Positions 1 to 7,516 of a DNA stretch of 64,000 bases are shown here, piece after piece; within the stretch, counting starts at the first letter, position 1, and each line of letters starts with the position of its first letter. Made by a program: the position numbers and the translations under genes. Origin of the DNA: Acidobacteriota bacterium (GTDB lineage: Bacteria; Actinomycetota; Acidimicrobiia; Acidimicrobiales; Palsa-688); NCBI GenBank assembly GCA_028876385.1, contig JAGWSF010000109.1:62001-126000 (forward strand). The letters are read 5' to 3'. The notes under the pieces were generated by a model. That model did not search any database, was not told the origin of the DNA, and was given only the letters and a program-made list of their open reading frames with translations.

Positions 1-590
1 GGGCTGATGTGGAACGAGCCGGTCAGGAGCTGCTCGACACCTGGGGGGCCGTGGACCTGCTCGTCCACAACGGCCGCTATATCGGCCCAGGGCTGATGGA
101 CACCTTCTTCGACATCCCCGTCGACGCTTACAGCCTGTTCTTCGAAGCCCATTTCATCGCACCGGTGATCCTGACCCGCATGCTGCTCCCCGGCATGCTC
201 GAGCGGGGTAGCGGCACCATCATCACGACGAGTTCGGGTGCGGGTATCACTGACCAACCGCCTCCTGCACCGGCAGGACAGGGGGGGTGGAGCCTGGCCT
301 ACGCCATGGCCAAGGCGTCGGGACACCGCTTGGTCCACACCCTGCACGTCGAGTTCGCGTCGCAGGGGATTTTCTGCTTCAACGTCGATCCCGGCTACGT
401 CGCCACCGAGCGCAACAAGATCACGGTTGCCGACTACGGGCGGGAGATCACCGGTGCTGCTCCCCCGGAAGCGATCGGGGCGGTGATGGCCTGGTTGGCC
501 ACTTCACCCGACCGGTCGGTACTGGCCGGGACCACCATCGACGGCCAAGCCTTCGCCCTCGAGCGCAATCTTTACCCGGCTTGGGACTGA
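1..590 (+). CDS. SDR family oxidoreductase, 5' end outside window
   Basis: The frame is open to the left edge, so the Rossmann glycine motif lies outside the window and about 195 codons remain. They form the back half of a short-chain dehydrogenase: the NNAG loop reads VHNGR, a catalytic Ser sits in TTSSG, the Tyr-x3-Lys pair is YAMAK, and the post-catalytic loop reads VDPGYVATE. Such enzymes interconvert an alcohol and a ketone with NAD(P). The next SDR gene begins 5 bp after the stop, so the two are probably co-transcribed. VHNGR in place of NNAG is unusual for a classical SDR. The substrate cannot be read from the sequence. Confidence 0.85.
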   Translation, partial: ADVERAGQELLDTWGAVDLLVHNGRYIGPGLMDTFFDIPVDAYSLFFEAHFIAPVILTRMLLPGMLERGSGTIITTSSGAGITDQPPPAPAGQGGWSLAYAMAKASGHRLVHTLHVEFASQGIFCFNVDPGYVATERNKITVADYGREITGAAPPEAIGAVMAWLATSPDRSVLAGTTIDGQAFALERNLYPAWD

Positions 591-595
591 ACGTC

Positions 596-1450
596 ATGAC
601 CCGCCGGCCGGGCGCCACGTCGCCGATCGCTCTGGTGACGGGCACGTCGAGCGGCATCGGGTTGGCCACGGCAGTGGAGTTGGCCGAGCGGGGATACCAC
701 GTGGTCGCCACCATGCGCGACGTGAGCCGGTCGCATACATTGATGTCCGCCGCCGCCGGAAGAGGCGTGCACTTGGAGGTCCGGCCTCTCGACGTGGTCG
801 ACGACGACAGTGTGGCGACCTGCGTGGCCGACGTCCTCGGCCGCCACGGTGGCGTCGACCTGGTAGTCAACAATGCCGGTGTCGGGTGCACCGGCACCTT
901 GGAGGAGCTCAGCACCACCGACCTGCTGAGTACGCTCAATGTCAACGTCATCGGCGTAGCCCGGGTCACCCGGGCCGTCCTGCCGGCCATGCGAGAAGCC
1001 CGAGCCGGGCGCATCATCGCCATGTCCAGCATGGCCGGCGCTTTCGGCCAACCCTTCAACGATGCCTACTGTGCCTCGAAATTCGCACTCGAGGGCCTCT
1101 ACGAGGCGGCCTGGCCCGTCGCCGCCGCCTTCGGCGTCCACCTGACGCTGGTGCAGGCGGGCCCGGTCACTGGCACGTTCGTGGAGCACTCCGCGGGCAT
1201 CAGACAACGACGGCCAGACGACCCCTTCGCTGACCTCTGGGGACGCTTCGGTTCCATAGTCGAGCGAAGCTACGATAGGGCCCAGACCCCCGATGAGATA
1301 GCCACCTTCATCGCCGACGTCGCCGCCGATCCCGACCCCCGGTTGCGTTACCAGACCTCCGAGGCCGTCGAGAGGGCGGTGCGGATCAAGTCCGCCGACC
1401 CTACCGGCGAGCGGGTTGGGTCGCTCACCAGGTCGTGGTTGGCCGGCTAG
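596..1450 (+). CDS. SDR family oxidoreductase
   Basis: A complete 284-residue classical SDR. The cofactor motif is TGTSSGIG near residue 17, followed by NNAG, the catalytic Ser in MSSMAG and Tyr-x3-Lys as YCASK. The ATG at 596 was chosen because it lies 5 bp after the preceding SDR stop and 16 residues before the glycine motif; the frame itself is open further upstream but only through the neighbouring gene. The C-terminal extension (about 80 residues after the lysine) resembles the retinol-dehydrogenase-like SDRs. The stop overlaps the stop of the convergent TetR gene by 3 bp. Likely role: oxidation of a hydroxyl group on a CoA-linked or free intermediate, substrate unknown. Confidence 0.85.
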   Translation: MTRRPGATSPIALVTGTSSGIGLATAVELAERGYHVVATMRDVSRSHTLMSAAAGRGVHLEVRPLDVVDDDSVATCVADVLGRHGGVDLVVNNAGVGCTGTLEELSTTDLLSTLNVNVIGVARVTRAVLPAMREARAGRIIAMSSMAGAFGQPFNDAYCASKFALEGLYEAAWPVAAAFGVHLTLVQAGPVTGTFVEHSAGIRQRRPDDPFADLWGRFGSIVERSYDRAQTPDEIATFIADVAADPDPRLRYQTSEAVERAVRIKSADPTGERVGSLTRSWLAG

Positions 1451-2190
1451 TCGTCAGTCTTCGCCGGCGCCTTTTCGATCTCCCACAGAACTCGTACCGC
1501 CTGTCGTTCCAACGCCGAGCGGTCCACTTGAGATCCGTACAGCTGGCTGTAGGCCCAGACCCGCTCCAGCATAGAGACCGCCAGAAGTCCGGACTCTGTC
1601 GCCGAGGCGGGGACAAGTCCGTGGATCTGGGCCAGGGCAGCGCCAAGCCGTCGGCACATGGACAGGTGACCCCGTTGACCGGCACGCCGTATCTCACTGT
1701 CCTGTTGGGCCGCCTGGGTCCATGCGAAGGCGAAGCTGCCGTGCTCATCAAGGTGACCGAAATAGGCCGTAACCCAATGGGCGAGGTCCTTCACACCGGT
1801 GTCCGAGCCGCGTCGGTCGAGGTCGCCGACGATGCTCAAGGCCGACTCCAGGCTCTGGGCTCCGAGGGCCAGCAGAGCATCACGCTTCGAGGGAAAGTAG
1901 GTGTAGAACGACGAGCGGGACACCCCGGCCGCCTGTGTGATGTCATCAATAGTCGTCCCGGTGTACCCGTGGAGCAGGAACACCTCGCGAGTACCTCGGA
2001 GGATGGCGGCGATGGTGCGGGCGGCGCGTGGACCGGGCGACCCACCAGCATGGCGAATCGTGGCGGTAGGAATCGGTTCCGACCGTCGGTCGGCCTTTAC
2101 GCTCCGCATCTCCGAGCGGGAGGCTGGTTTCACGTCAATATCAGTCTTCGTGGGCACTCTCCTGGCTCCGGGTGCCAATGGACCCGGCAC
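1447..2190 (-). CDS. TetR family transcriptional regulator
   Basis: A TetR repressor of up to 247 residues. The helix-turn-helix lies about residues 79-100 (TIDDITQAAGVSRSSFYTYF, followed by PSKRDALL), and the C-terminal two thirds are a helical ligand-binding domain without a recognisable ligand class. The first 55 residues before the DNA-binding domain are unusually long, so the true start may be the ATG at 2109 or a GTG at 2157. The gene lies 24 bp behind the substrate-binding lipoprotein gene in the same direction, which places it under the promoter carrying operator sites at 3604 and 3634. That makes it one candidate for the protein that reads the TGACA-N4-TGTCA sites (inference). Confidence 0.85.
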   Translation of the reverse strand: MPGPLAPGARRVPTKTDIDVKPASRSEMRSVKADRRSEPIPTATIRHAGGSPGPRAARTIAAILRGTREVFLLHGYTGTTIDDITQAAGVSRSSFYTYFPSKRDALLALGAQSLESALSIVGDLDRRGSDTGVKDLAHWVTAYFGHLDEHGSFAFAWTQAAQQDSEIRRAGQRGHLSMCRRLGAALAQIHGLVPASATESGLLAVSMLERVWAYSQLYGSQVDRSALERQAVRVLWEIEKAPAKTDD

Positions 2191-2214
2191 CCGGAGCCGG
2201 AAAGGCTGCGGCGA

Positions 2215-3504
2215 CTAACCGATCTTGGTGATGGCCGAAGTGTCGATGCTCTGGAAGCTCCCCACCGGATTTCCCTGGGTGTCGAGCTTGGCCGACAGGG
2301 CCCCAGAGGAGCAGATGTTTGGAGCGATGCTCACCTGCTTGCCGTTGCACTGGAACGTGCCTCCCGCGCCGAAGGGCATCCGGGCCGGCGACATGCTGGT
2401 GATGGCAGTTTCAATACTCGCGGCGGTCGTCCCGCTGAGCGTGGCGGTGGCCCGGGCGAAGCCGAGGACCACGGCGAAACCACCCTGGGTGACGCCGTTG
2501 GCGAAGGGTCCGGTACCGCTGGCGTATTTCGCCATGGCTGCCTCGTAGATCGCCACATCTGGATCGGTCGTGAGCGTGCTGGCCACCGTGGTCTCGTAGA
2601 CGCCGGCGTAGCCGCCTGGAATGCCCTTGTAGGAACCGGAGTCCTGGCACTGGGCAATCATAACGGTCGTACCCGTGTAACTGAGGGTCTTCATGGCCTT
2701 GAGAGCGCTGGTGCAGAAGCTGACGTCACCCAGAAGCTCGATGAAGTCGGTCCCCTTACTGAGCTCGGCCTGAACCTGTGGGGTCATGTCGGCGGTGCCA
2801 GGAGCGATGGGCACGACGTCGATGGGAAGTCCGGCATTCTTGAAGAACAGGGGCATCAGTTGCTGAGCTGGGCCGGTCACTGCGGGCACGTCGATCCCGA
2901 GGATGGCGGCCCGCTTGGCACCGAGTTGCTTGGCAAGGGCTGCGGGGGCGGCGAAACTCGACGCCAAACCGTTGCTCAGCACGTACGAGAGCTTCCCGGT
3001 CAGCTGGGCGGCCACCGACGTCTGGTAGGTCATCATCGGTACTCCTCCGGCGCTCAGACCGGAGTAAAGGCCGCCGTCCTGACCACTGGTGTTGTTGAGC
3101 ACGATCGGTACGTGGGACGCGATCAGCTGGTTGGCACAGTTCGTGGCACCCGCCGGTGTGTCCTGATCGTTGCAGACGTCCAGCTTCAAGGCGTAGTGGG
3201 CGGAGCCAATGCCGCCCAGGTAGTTGTTGATGTAGCTCACCGCTGCCTGGGCAGCGGGGATCTCCGACAGGTTGTCGATGCTGCCGTTCTGGCCGTCGGT
3301 GACGTACCCGACGGTCAGGGTGGGACCGCTGGCCGCGTTGGGAGTCCCGAGGGCGCTGGCGGTGGCCGCCGTCGTGGCGGTGGTGCCGCCGCTGCTGGGA
3401 ACGGAAGTGGAGCTGGTCTTGGAGCTGCTTCCGCAGGCGCTGGCCACCAAGGCGAGCGCAACCACCGCTCCCCCGACAGATCTCCGCCGATTGATGCTTC
3501 GCAT
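2215..3504 (-). CDS. ABC transporter substrate-binding lipoprotein, branched-chain amino acid (LivK) type
   Basis: A 429-residue periplasmic-binding protein of the Peripla_BP_6 class. It has a lipoprotein signal peptide: RRR, a hydrophobic stretch, and the lipobox VASAC with Cys24 as the acylated residue. A Ser/Thr/Ala-rich linker of about 30 residues follows, then the binding domain starting at LTVGYVTDG. The start at 3504 is chosen because the ATG is preceded by AAGGAC at a good distance and puts the signal peptide at the very N-terminus. No permease or ATPase gene is next to it, so it is an orphan receptor. In catabolic clusters such proteins usually bind the growth substrate; the ligand is unknown. 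Confidence 0.85.
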   Translation of the reverse strand: MRSINRRRSVGGAVVALALVASACGSSSKTSSTSVPSSGGTTATTAATASALGTPNAASGPTLTVGYVTDGQNGSIDNLSEIPAAQAAVSYINNYLGGIGSAHYALKLDVCNDQDTPAGATNCANQLIASHVPIVLNNTSGQDGGLYSGLSAGGVPMMTYQTSVAAQLTGKLSYVLSNGLASSFAAPAALAKQLGAKRAAILGIDVPAVTGPAQQLMPLFFKNAGLPIDVVPIAPGTADMTPQVQAELSKGTDFIELLGDVSFCTSALKAMKTLSYTGTTVMIAQCQDSGSYKGIPGGYAGVYETTVASTLTTDPDVAIYEAAMAKYASGTGPFANGVTQGGFAVVLGFARATATLSGTTAASIETAITSMSPARMPFGAGGTFQCNGKQVSIAPNICSSGALSAKLDTQGNPVGSFQSIDTSAITKIG

Positions 3505-3589
3505 CAGATGTCCTTCGTGGACAGTGGGCATTTCTTCGGTTCCTCCCCGGTATGGTGCCTGTACCCCCTCGAGACAGGCTAGGCCGACC

Positions 3590-3618
3590 TTATCACTCCG
3601 ATCTGACATATGTGTCGA
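3590..3618 (-). promoter_or_regulatory. Predicted promoter of the substrate-binding protein gene
   Basis: On the minus strand TCGACA (3613-3618) and TGATAA (3590-3595) are 17 bp apart and read as -35 and -10 boxes. The -35 box is overlapped by the operator at 3604-3617, as expected for repression. Confidence 0.5.
3604..3617. promoter_or_regulatory. Operator candidate, TGACA-N4-TGTCG
   Basis: TGACATATGTGTCG, one change from the perfect palindrome. It lies over the -35 box of the leftward promoter. Its centre is 30 bp from the second site at 3634. Confidence 0.65.
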
Positions 3619-3633
3619 GTGACGTGATTAGTT

Positions 3634-3647
3634 TGACAGAATTGTCA
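3634..3647. promoter_or_regulatory. Operator candidate, perfect TGACA-N4-TGTCA
   Basis: TGACAGAATTGTCA, a perfect copy. Its right half forms the -35 box (TTGTCA, 3642-3647) of the rightward promoter. Confidence 0.75.
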
Positions 3648-3676
3648 GACATGGAGCTCGCTGATAATTTGCCGCG
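3642..3676 (+). promoter_or_regulatory. Predicted leaderless promoter of the DUF35-Ltp gene
   Basis: TTGTCA (3642-3647) and TAATTT (3665-3670) are 17 bp apart; the ATG at 3677 is 7 bp after the -10 box, so transcription would begin at the start codon. No ribosome-binding site precedes the ATG. Confidence 0.6.
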
Positions 3677-5326
3677 ATGAGCGACGCTCCCGTCCGACCG
3701 CTTCCGCAGCTGACACCCTGGAACGAGTGGTGGTGGACGGCCGGTCGGGACGGCAAGCTTCTCTTTGCCCGCTGCACCGACTGCCGGGCGTGGGTCAACC
3801 CACCCCAGGCCCGCTGCCCCGTGTGCTTACAAGGAACCCCGGTGCCCGAGGAGGTGGCGGGCACGGCGACGGTGATAGCAGTGACGGTCGACGTCCAGCC
3901 CTTCATGCCCGGCTTCACCCCGCCCTACGTGATCGCCGTGGTCGTCTGTGACGAGGATCCGGCCCTGCGTCTGACCACCAACATCATCGGGTGTCCGCCC
4001 GAGAGCGTCCACATCGGCCAGCGGGTGGCCGTCGGCTGGGACCATCAGGAAGACGTCTGGGTGCCCGTGTTCCACCCCATCGACGAGCCCGACAGGGCGG
4101 TGGAGGTGGCGCTGCCGGTCCGCGACGCCCCCACCCCGATCGGAAGGCACCCGAAATTCGAGGACAAGGTCGTGCTGAGCGGTATCGGTATGTCACGGAT
4201 CGGCCGGCGACTCATGGTCGACCCCCTGTCCCTGACCGTCGACGCCTGCCTGGCGGCGGTGGCCGACGCCGGCCTCCCCCTGTCCGATATAGACGGACTA
4301 TCGACCTACCCGGGACCCATGGGTAACGGCATGTCGGAGGGAGGGGCCAGCGCCCTCGTGGAAGCACTACGCCTGCAGCCGACCTGGGTCAACGGGGGAC
4401 CCGAGACACCCGGTCAGATCGGTTCGATCATCACGGCCATGCTCGCCGTATCCGCCGGGCTGTGCCGGCACGTCCTGTGCTTCCGCACGGTCTGGGAGGC
4501 CTCCTGGGCCCAGCTGGGACGGGAGGGGCGGCTACCGAGCGGCCCGGATCGCATCTCGGGATCGACCGTGGAGGGTCGCTTGCCCTACGGCGCCGCCTCG
4601 GCCGCCAACTGGATAGCCATGGCCGCCTCGCAGTATTTCCACCGTTTCGGGGGAGGCCGGGAGGCGCTGGGGTGGATTGCCTTGGCGGCTCGAGAGAACG
4701 CCGCTCGTAACCCCCACGCCGTGTACCGGGACCCGCTCACCATGGACGACTACATGAACGCCCGCATGGTGAGCACGCCCCTGGGTTTGTACGACTGCGA
4801 CGTCCCCTGTGACGGCGCCGTGGCCGTCATCGTCTCGGCTGCGGAAACCGCCGCCGACCTCGACGCCATCCCGATTCGCGTCGAGGCGGTGGGGACACGG
4901 ATCACCGAGCGGCTGAGCTGGGATCAGGGCACGCTCACCCACCTACCCCAGATCTTCGGCCCAGCCGCCCACGTGTGGACTCGAACCGACCTGCGGCCGG
5001 AAGACGTCCAGGTGGCCGAGCTCTACGATGGCTTCAGCTTCAACTGCCTTTCCTGGCTCGAGGCCCTCGGCTTCTGCGGGCTGGGCGAAGCTGCATGGTT
5101 CCTGGAAGGTGGGACGCGGATCGCCCTCGACGGCGAACTCCCCCTCAACACCCACGGGGGTCAACTGTCGGCCGGCCGGACCCATGGCTACGGCTTCGTC
5201 CACGAAGCGGTAACGCAGCTGCGCGGGTCGGGAGGCGACCGTCAGGTCGCCGGGAATCCGAGGGTGGCCATGGTCGCGGCCGGCGGCGGGGTGCCGACGG
5301 GGTGCTTCATCCTGCGGAGGGACTGA
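3677..5326 (+). CDS. DUF35 OB-fold/zinc-ribbon protein fused to Ltp-type thiolase-like aldolase
   Basis: One 549-residue chain holds two proteins that are usually separate. Residues about 1-150 are a DUF35 domain: a rubredoxin-like zinc ribbon (CTDC...CPVC, residues 33-50) and an OB-fold. Residues about 165-549 are a lipid-transfer/SCP-x thiolase fold with the family blocks YRDPLTMDDYM, ELYDGFS and NTHGGQLSAGR. No thiolase nucleophile Cys is visible where expected (the region reads GGPETPGQIGS). That is a feature of the Ltp2 aldolases, which with the DUF35 part of ChsH2 cleave a beta-hydroxy-acyl-CoA by retro-aldol reaction in cholesterol side-chain degradation. This fusion probably does such a cleavage; a thiolase role is the alternative. 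The start is leaderless. Confidence 0.85.
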   Translation: MSDAPVRPLPQLTPWNEWWWTAGRDGKLLFARCTDCRAWVNPPQARCPVCLQGTPVPEEVAGTATVIAVTVDVQPFMPGFTPPYVIAVVVCDEDPALRLTTNIIGCPPESVHIGQRVAVGWDHQEDVWVPVFHPIDEPDRAVEVALPVRDAPTPIGRHPKFEDKVVLSGIGMSRIGRRLMVDPLSLTVDACLAAVADAGLPLSDIDGLSTYPGPMGNGMSEGGASALVEALRLQPTWVNGGPETPGQIGSIITAMLAVSAGLCRHVLCFRTVWEASWAQLGREGRLPSGPDRISGSTVEGRLPYGAASAANWIAMAASQYFHRFGGGREALGWIALAARENAARNPHAVYRDPLTMDDYMNARMVSTPLGLYDCDVPCDGAVAVIVSAAETAADLDAIPIRVEAVGTRITERLSWDQGTLTHLPQIFGPAAHVWTRTDLRPEDVQVAELYDGFSFNCLSWLEALGFCGLGEAAWFLEGGTRIALDGELPLNTHGGQLSAGRTHGYGFVHEAVTQLRGSGGDRQVAGNPRVAMVAAGGGVPTGCFILRRD

Positions 5327-5339
5327 CCCCCTCCGCAGG
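5311..5339. terminator. Bidirectional hairpin terminator between convergent genes
   Basis: CCTGCGGAGGG (5311-5321) and its perfect complement CCCTCCGCAGG (5329-5339) flank a 7-nt loop that contains the stop codon of the rightward gene. There is no T-tract, as is common in actinobacteria. Confidence 0.65.
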
Positions 5340-6626
5340 CTACTTCGGGGTTCCCGTGGAAGCGACGGCGGCCAGACGACCGGCGGCGTCACCGGCTTCG
5401 GCTTTGCGCCGGCCCATGCTCTTGACCTCGACGTCCACGCCGGTCGCCTCGGCGCGCAGGGCGCCGACCGTGCTGCGCTCACGGGGACGGACCGAGAAGG
5501 GATCGAAGCCGTAGCAGCGCATGGCATTGAGATGGGTGATCTTGTCGATGTCCTCGTCGGACACCCCGTCGAAGCACTTCCACAGCGCCTCCGGCCCGTG
5601 TGGCCATGTCGAATCAGAGTGGGGGTAATCCAGCTCCCACATCATTCGGTCCACCCCTACCAGGTCACGGACGCGCACACCGACAGGGTCGTCGATGAAG
5701 CAGGTCCACATCTGTTCCCGATAGATTTGGCTGGGACGCCGGCCGCCGAGGTCGGTGTGGGTCCAAGCGTGGTGGTGGTCGTAGACGTAGTCGGCCCGCT
5801 CGATGACGTAGGGCACCCAGCCGTTGCCGCCCTCCGAGATGGCGATCTGTAGGTCGGGAAAGCGCACCAGGGACTGGGAGTAGATGAGGTCGGTGACGGC
5901 CAGCATGCTGTTGACCGGGGTGAGGGAGATCATCACCTCGGGAGGGGCACTGGGAGAGGTGATCTGCATCGACGAGGACGAGCCGATGTGGAGGCACACC
6001 ACCACACCCGTTTCCGAGCAGGCCTTGAAGAAGGGATCCCAATAGTCGCTGTGGTAGTCGGGCAGTCCCAGCTTGAGGGGATTCTCTGAGAAGGTGACAG
6101 CCCGGCAACCCAGGGCGGCCACCCGGCGGACCTCGGCGGCGGCCAGCTCGGCGTCCCACAGCACCGGGAGCGAGATCGGGATCAACCGATCCGGGTAGGC
6201 CCCGGCCCACTCCAGGATGTGCCAATCGTTGTAGGCGCGCACACATGCCAAGGCCAGATCCTTGTCGCTGGCCCGCAGGAAGAGCTGACCGCAGAAGTGG
6301 GGAAAGGTCGGGAAGTTGATCCCGGCCAGCACTCCGCCGGCGCTCATGTCGAGCACTCTCTGGTGGACGTCGTAGCAGCCGGGCCGCATCTGGGCGTACT
6401 CGGTCGGGTCGAGCCCGTACTCATCCGGAGGACATCCGGCGACGGCGTTGAGCCCCACGTTGGGGGCGTAACCGTCCTCGTACTTCCACAGGTCACCGCC
6501 ATCGGGCTGCTTCTCGATGCGAGGGGCTCGATCCCGGTACCGCTCCGGGATGTGGGCATCGAACATGTTCGGCGGCTCGATCACGTGGTCATCCACGCTG
6601 ATCAGGATCATGTCTTCCAGGTTCAC
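5340..6626 (-). CDS. Amidohydrolase 2 family metal-dependent hydrolase
   Basis: A 428-residue TIM-barrel protein of the amidohydrolase_2 (ACMSD-like) group. Candidate metal ligands are in VDDHVIE near residue 11, CLHIGSS in mid-protein and the Asp of ELDYPHSD near the C-terminus. The block NVGLNAVAG-x-MRPGCYD is shared with the protein at 18027, its closest paralogue here. Family members hydrolyse or decarboxylate carboxylic acids; in actinobacterial catabolic clusters their role is not defined. The GTG at 6626 is supported by GGGGGAG seven bases upstream. A perfect TGACA-N4-TGTCA operator lies 30 bp upstream, so the gene is probably in the same regulon as its neighbours. Confidence 0.85.
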   Translation of the reverse strand: MNLEDMILISVDDHVIEPPNMFDAHIPERYRDRAPRIEKQPDGGDLWKYEDGYAPNVGLNAVAGCPPDEYGLDPTEYAQMRPGCYDVHQRVLDMSAGGVLAGINFPTFPHFCGQLFLRASDKDLALACVRAYNDWHILEWAGAYPDRLIPISLPVLWDAELAAAEVRRVAALGCRAVTFSENPLKLGLPDYHSDYWDPFFKACSETGVVVCLHIGSSSSMQITSPSAPPEVMISLTPVNSMLAVTDLIYSQSLVRFPDLQIAISEGGNGWVPYVIERADYVYDHHHAWTHTDLGGRRPSQIYREQMWTCFIDDPVGVRVRDLVGVDRMMWELDYPHSDSTWPHGPEALWKCFDGVSDEDIDKITHLNAMRCYGFDPFSVRPRERSTVGALRAEATGVDVEVKSMGRRKAEAGDAAGRLAAVASTGTPK

Positions 6627-6655
6627 GGTGGTTCTCCCCCACTCGAAGCTCGACT

Positions 6656-6669
6656 TGACAATAGTGTCA
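6656..6669. promoter_or_regulatory. Operator candidate, perfect TGACA-N4-TGTCA
   Basis: TGACAATAGTGTCA, a perfect copy, 30 bp upstream of the GTG start of the leftward amidohydrolase gene. A possible -10 (TATTGT) lies inside it on the minus strand. Confidence 0.75.
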
Positions 6670-6707
6670 TACCTAGAGGTGCTTTCGGTCGGCGGGAGAG
6701 CACGACT

Positions 6708-7502
6708 TCAGAAGTCGGTGCCGCCGTCGATGTTCACCACGGCCCCGGTCAGGTAGCCGGCCCGGGAGGAAAGCAGGAAGGCGAAGAGATCACCCACCTC
6801 GCCAGGCTGGCCGGGTCGGCCCAGAGCCACATCCATGTGCCACTCTTCGACCATCACCTGCTCCAGCAGTCCCTCGGGGCTCACTCCCCTAGCTCCAGCC
6901 AACTCACGGCGAAGCCCCGAGAGAGCCTCGGTCTCGATGGCCCCCGGACAAACACAGTTCGCCCGAACACCCTTCGGCCCGAACTCCTTGGCCACGGTCT
7001 TGGTGAAGGCCGCAACACCACTCTTCATAACGACGTAGGGCAAGCGAGCCGGGTGGTAGGCGTGGATGGAGTAGGCGGCAGTGGTAACCACAGTACCCCC
7101 GCCGGATTCGACCAGGTGAGGCAGCGCCGCCTTCACCGATCTGACGGTGCCCATCAGGACGTCGTCGAAGGCGGCGGCCCAGACGTCGTCGGTGGCTGCT
7201 TCGAGCGAGGTATGAGCCGACATACCCGTCCCGGTGGTCACGGCGATGCCGTCGAGGCCGCCGAGATGGGCCACCGCGTCGGCGACCGCCGCTTCGGCAC
7301 CTCCGGGACGCGACACGTCCCCGATGACGGCTACGGCCTTCTCTCCGGGGAGACGGCCGGCGGCCTCGGCGGCCCGATCCCGATTGCGCCCTACCAGCGC
7401 TACCCGGGCGCCCTCGGTAGCCAGCACCTCGGCCGCCGCCCATCCCATCCCGGCGGTCCCGCCGACGATGAGGTATCTACGGTCGGCGACACCCAGGTCC
7501 AC
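6708..7502 (-). CDS. SDR family oxidoreductase
   Basis: A 264-residue SDR. The cofactor loop is GGTAGMG at residues 14-20. The NNAG position reads VTTGTG, the catalytic serine region is TTAAYS, and Tyr-x3-Lys is YVVMK. The C-terminus ends with NIDGGTDF, typical of FabG-like proteins. The NNAG-equivalent lacks both Asn residues, so it is a divergent SDR and its activity should not be assumed. The GTG start at 7502 follows the upstream amidohydrolase stop by 14 bp, so the two form an operon controlled from the operator at 8751. Confidence 0.8.
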   Translation of the reverse strand: MDLGVADRRYLIVGGTAGMGWAAAEVLATEGARVALVGRNRDRAAEAAGRLPGEKAVAVIGDVSRPGGAEAAVADAVAHLGGLDGIAVTTGTGMSAHTSLEAATDDVWAAAFDDVLMGTVRSVKAALPHLVESGGGTVVTTAAYSIHAYHPARLPYVVMKSGVAAFTKTVAKEFGPKGVRANCVCPGAIETEALSGLRRELAGARGVSPEGLLEQVMVEEWHMDVALGRPGQPGEVGDLFAFLLSSRAGYLTGAVVNIDGGTDF

Positions 7503-7516
7503 CGTCGGTCCCGGCG

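Noticed and set aside
1435..3582. A 715-codon open frame on the plus strand across the TetR and lipoprotein genes
   Set aside because: It is antisense to two genes with clear family motifs and a signal peptide, and its translation is low-complexity Gly/Arg/His-rich with no domain.
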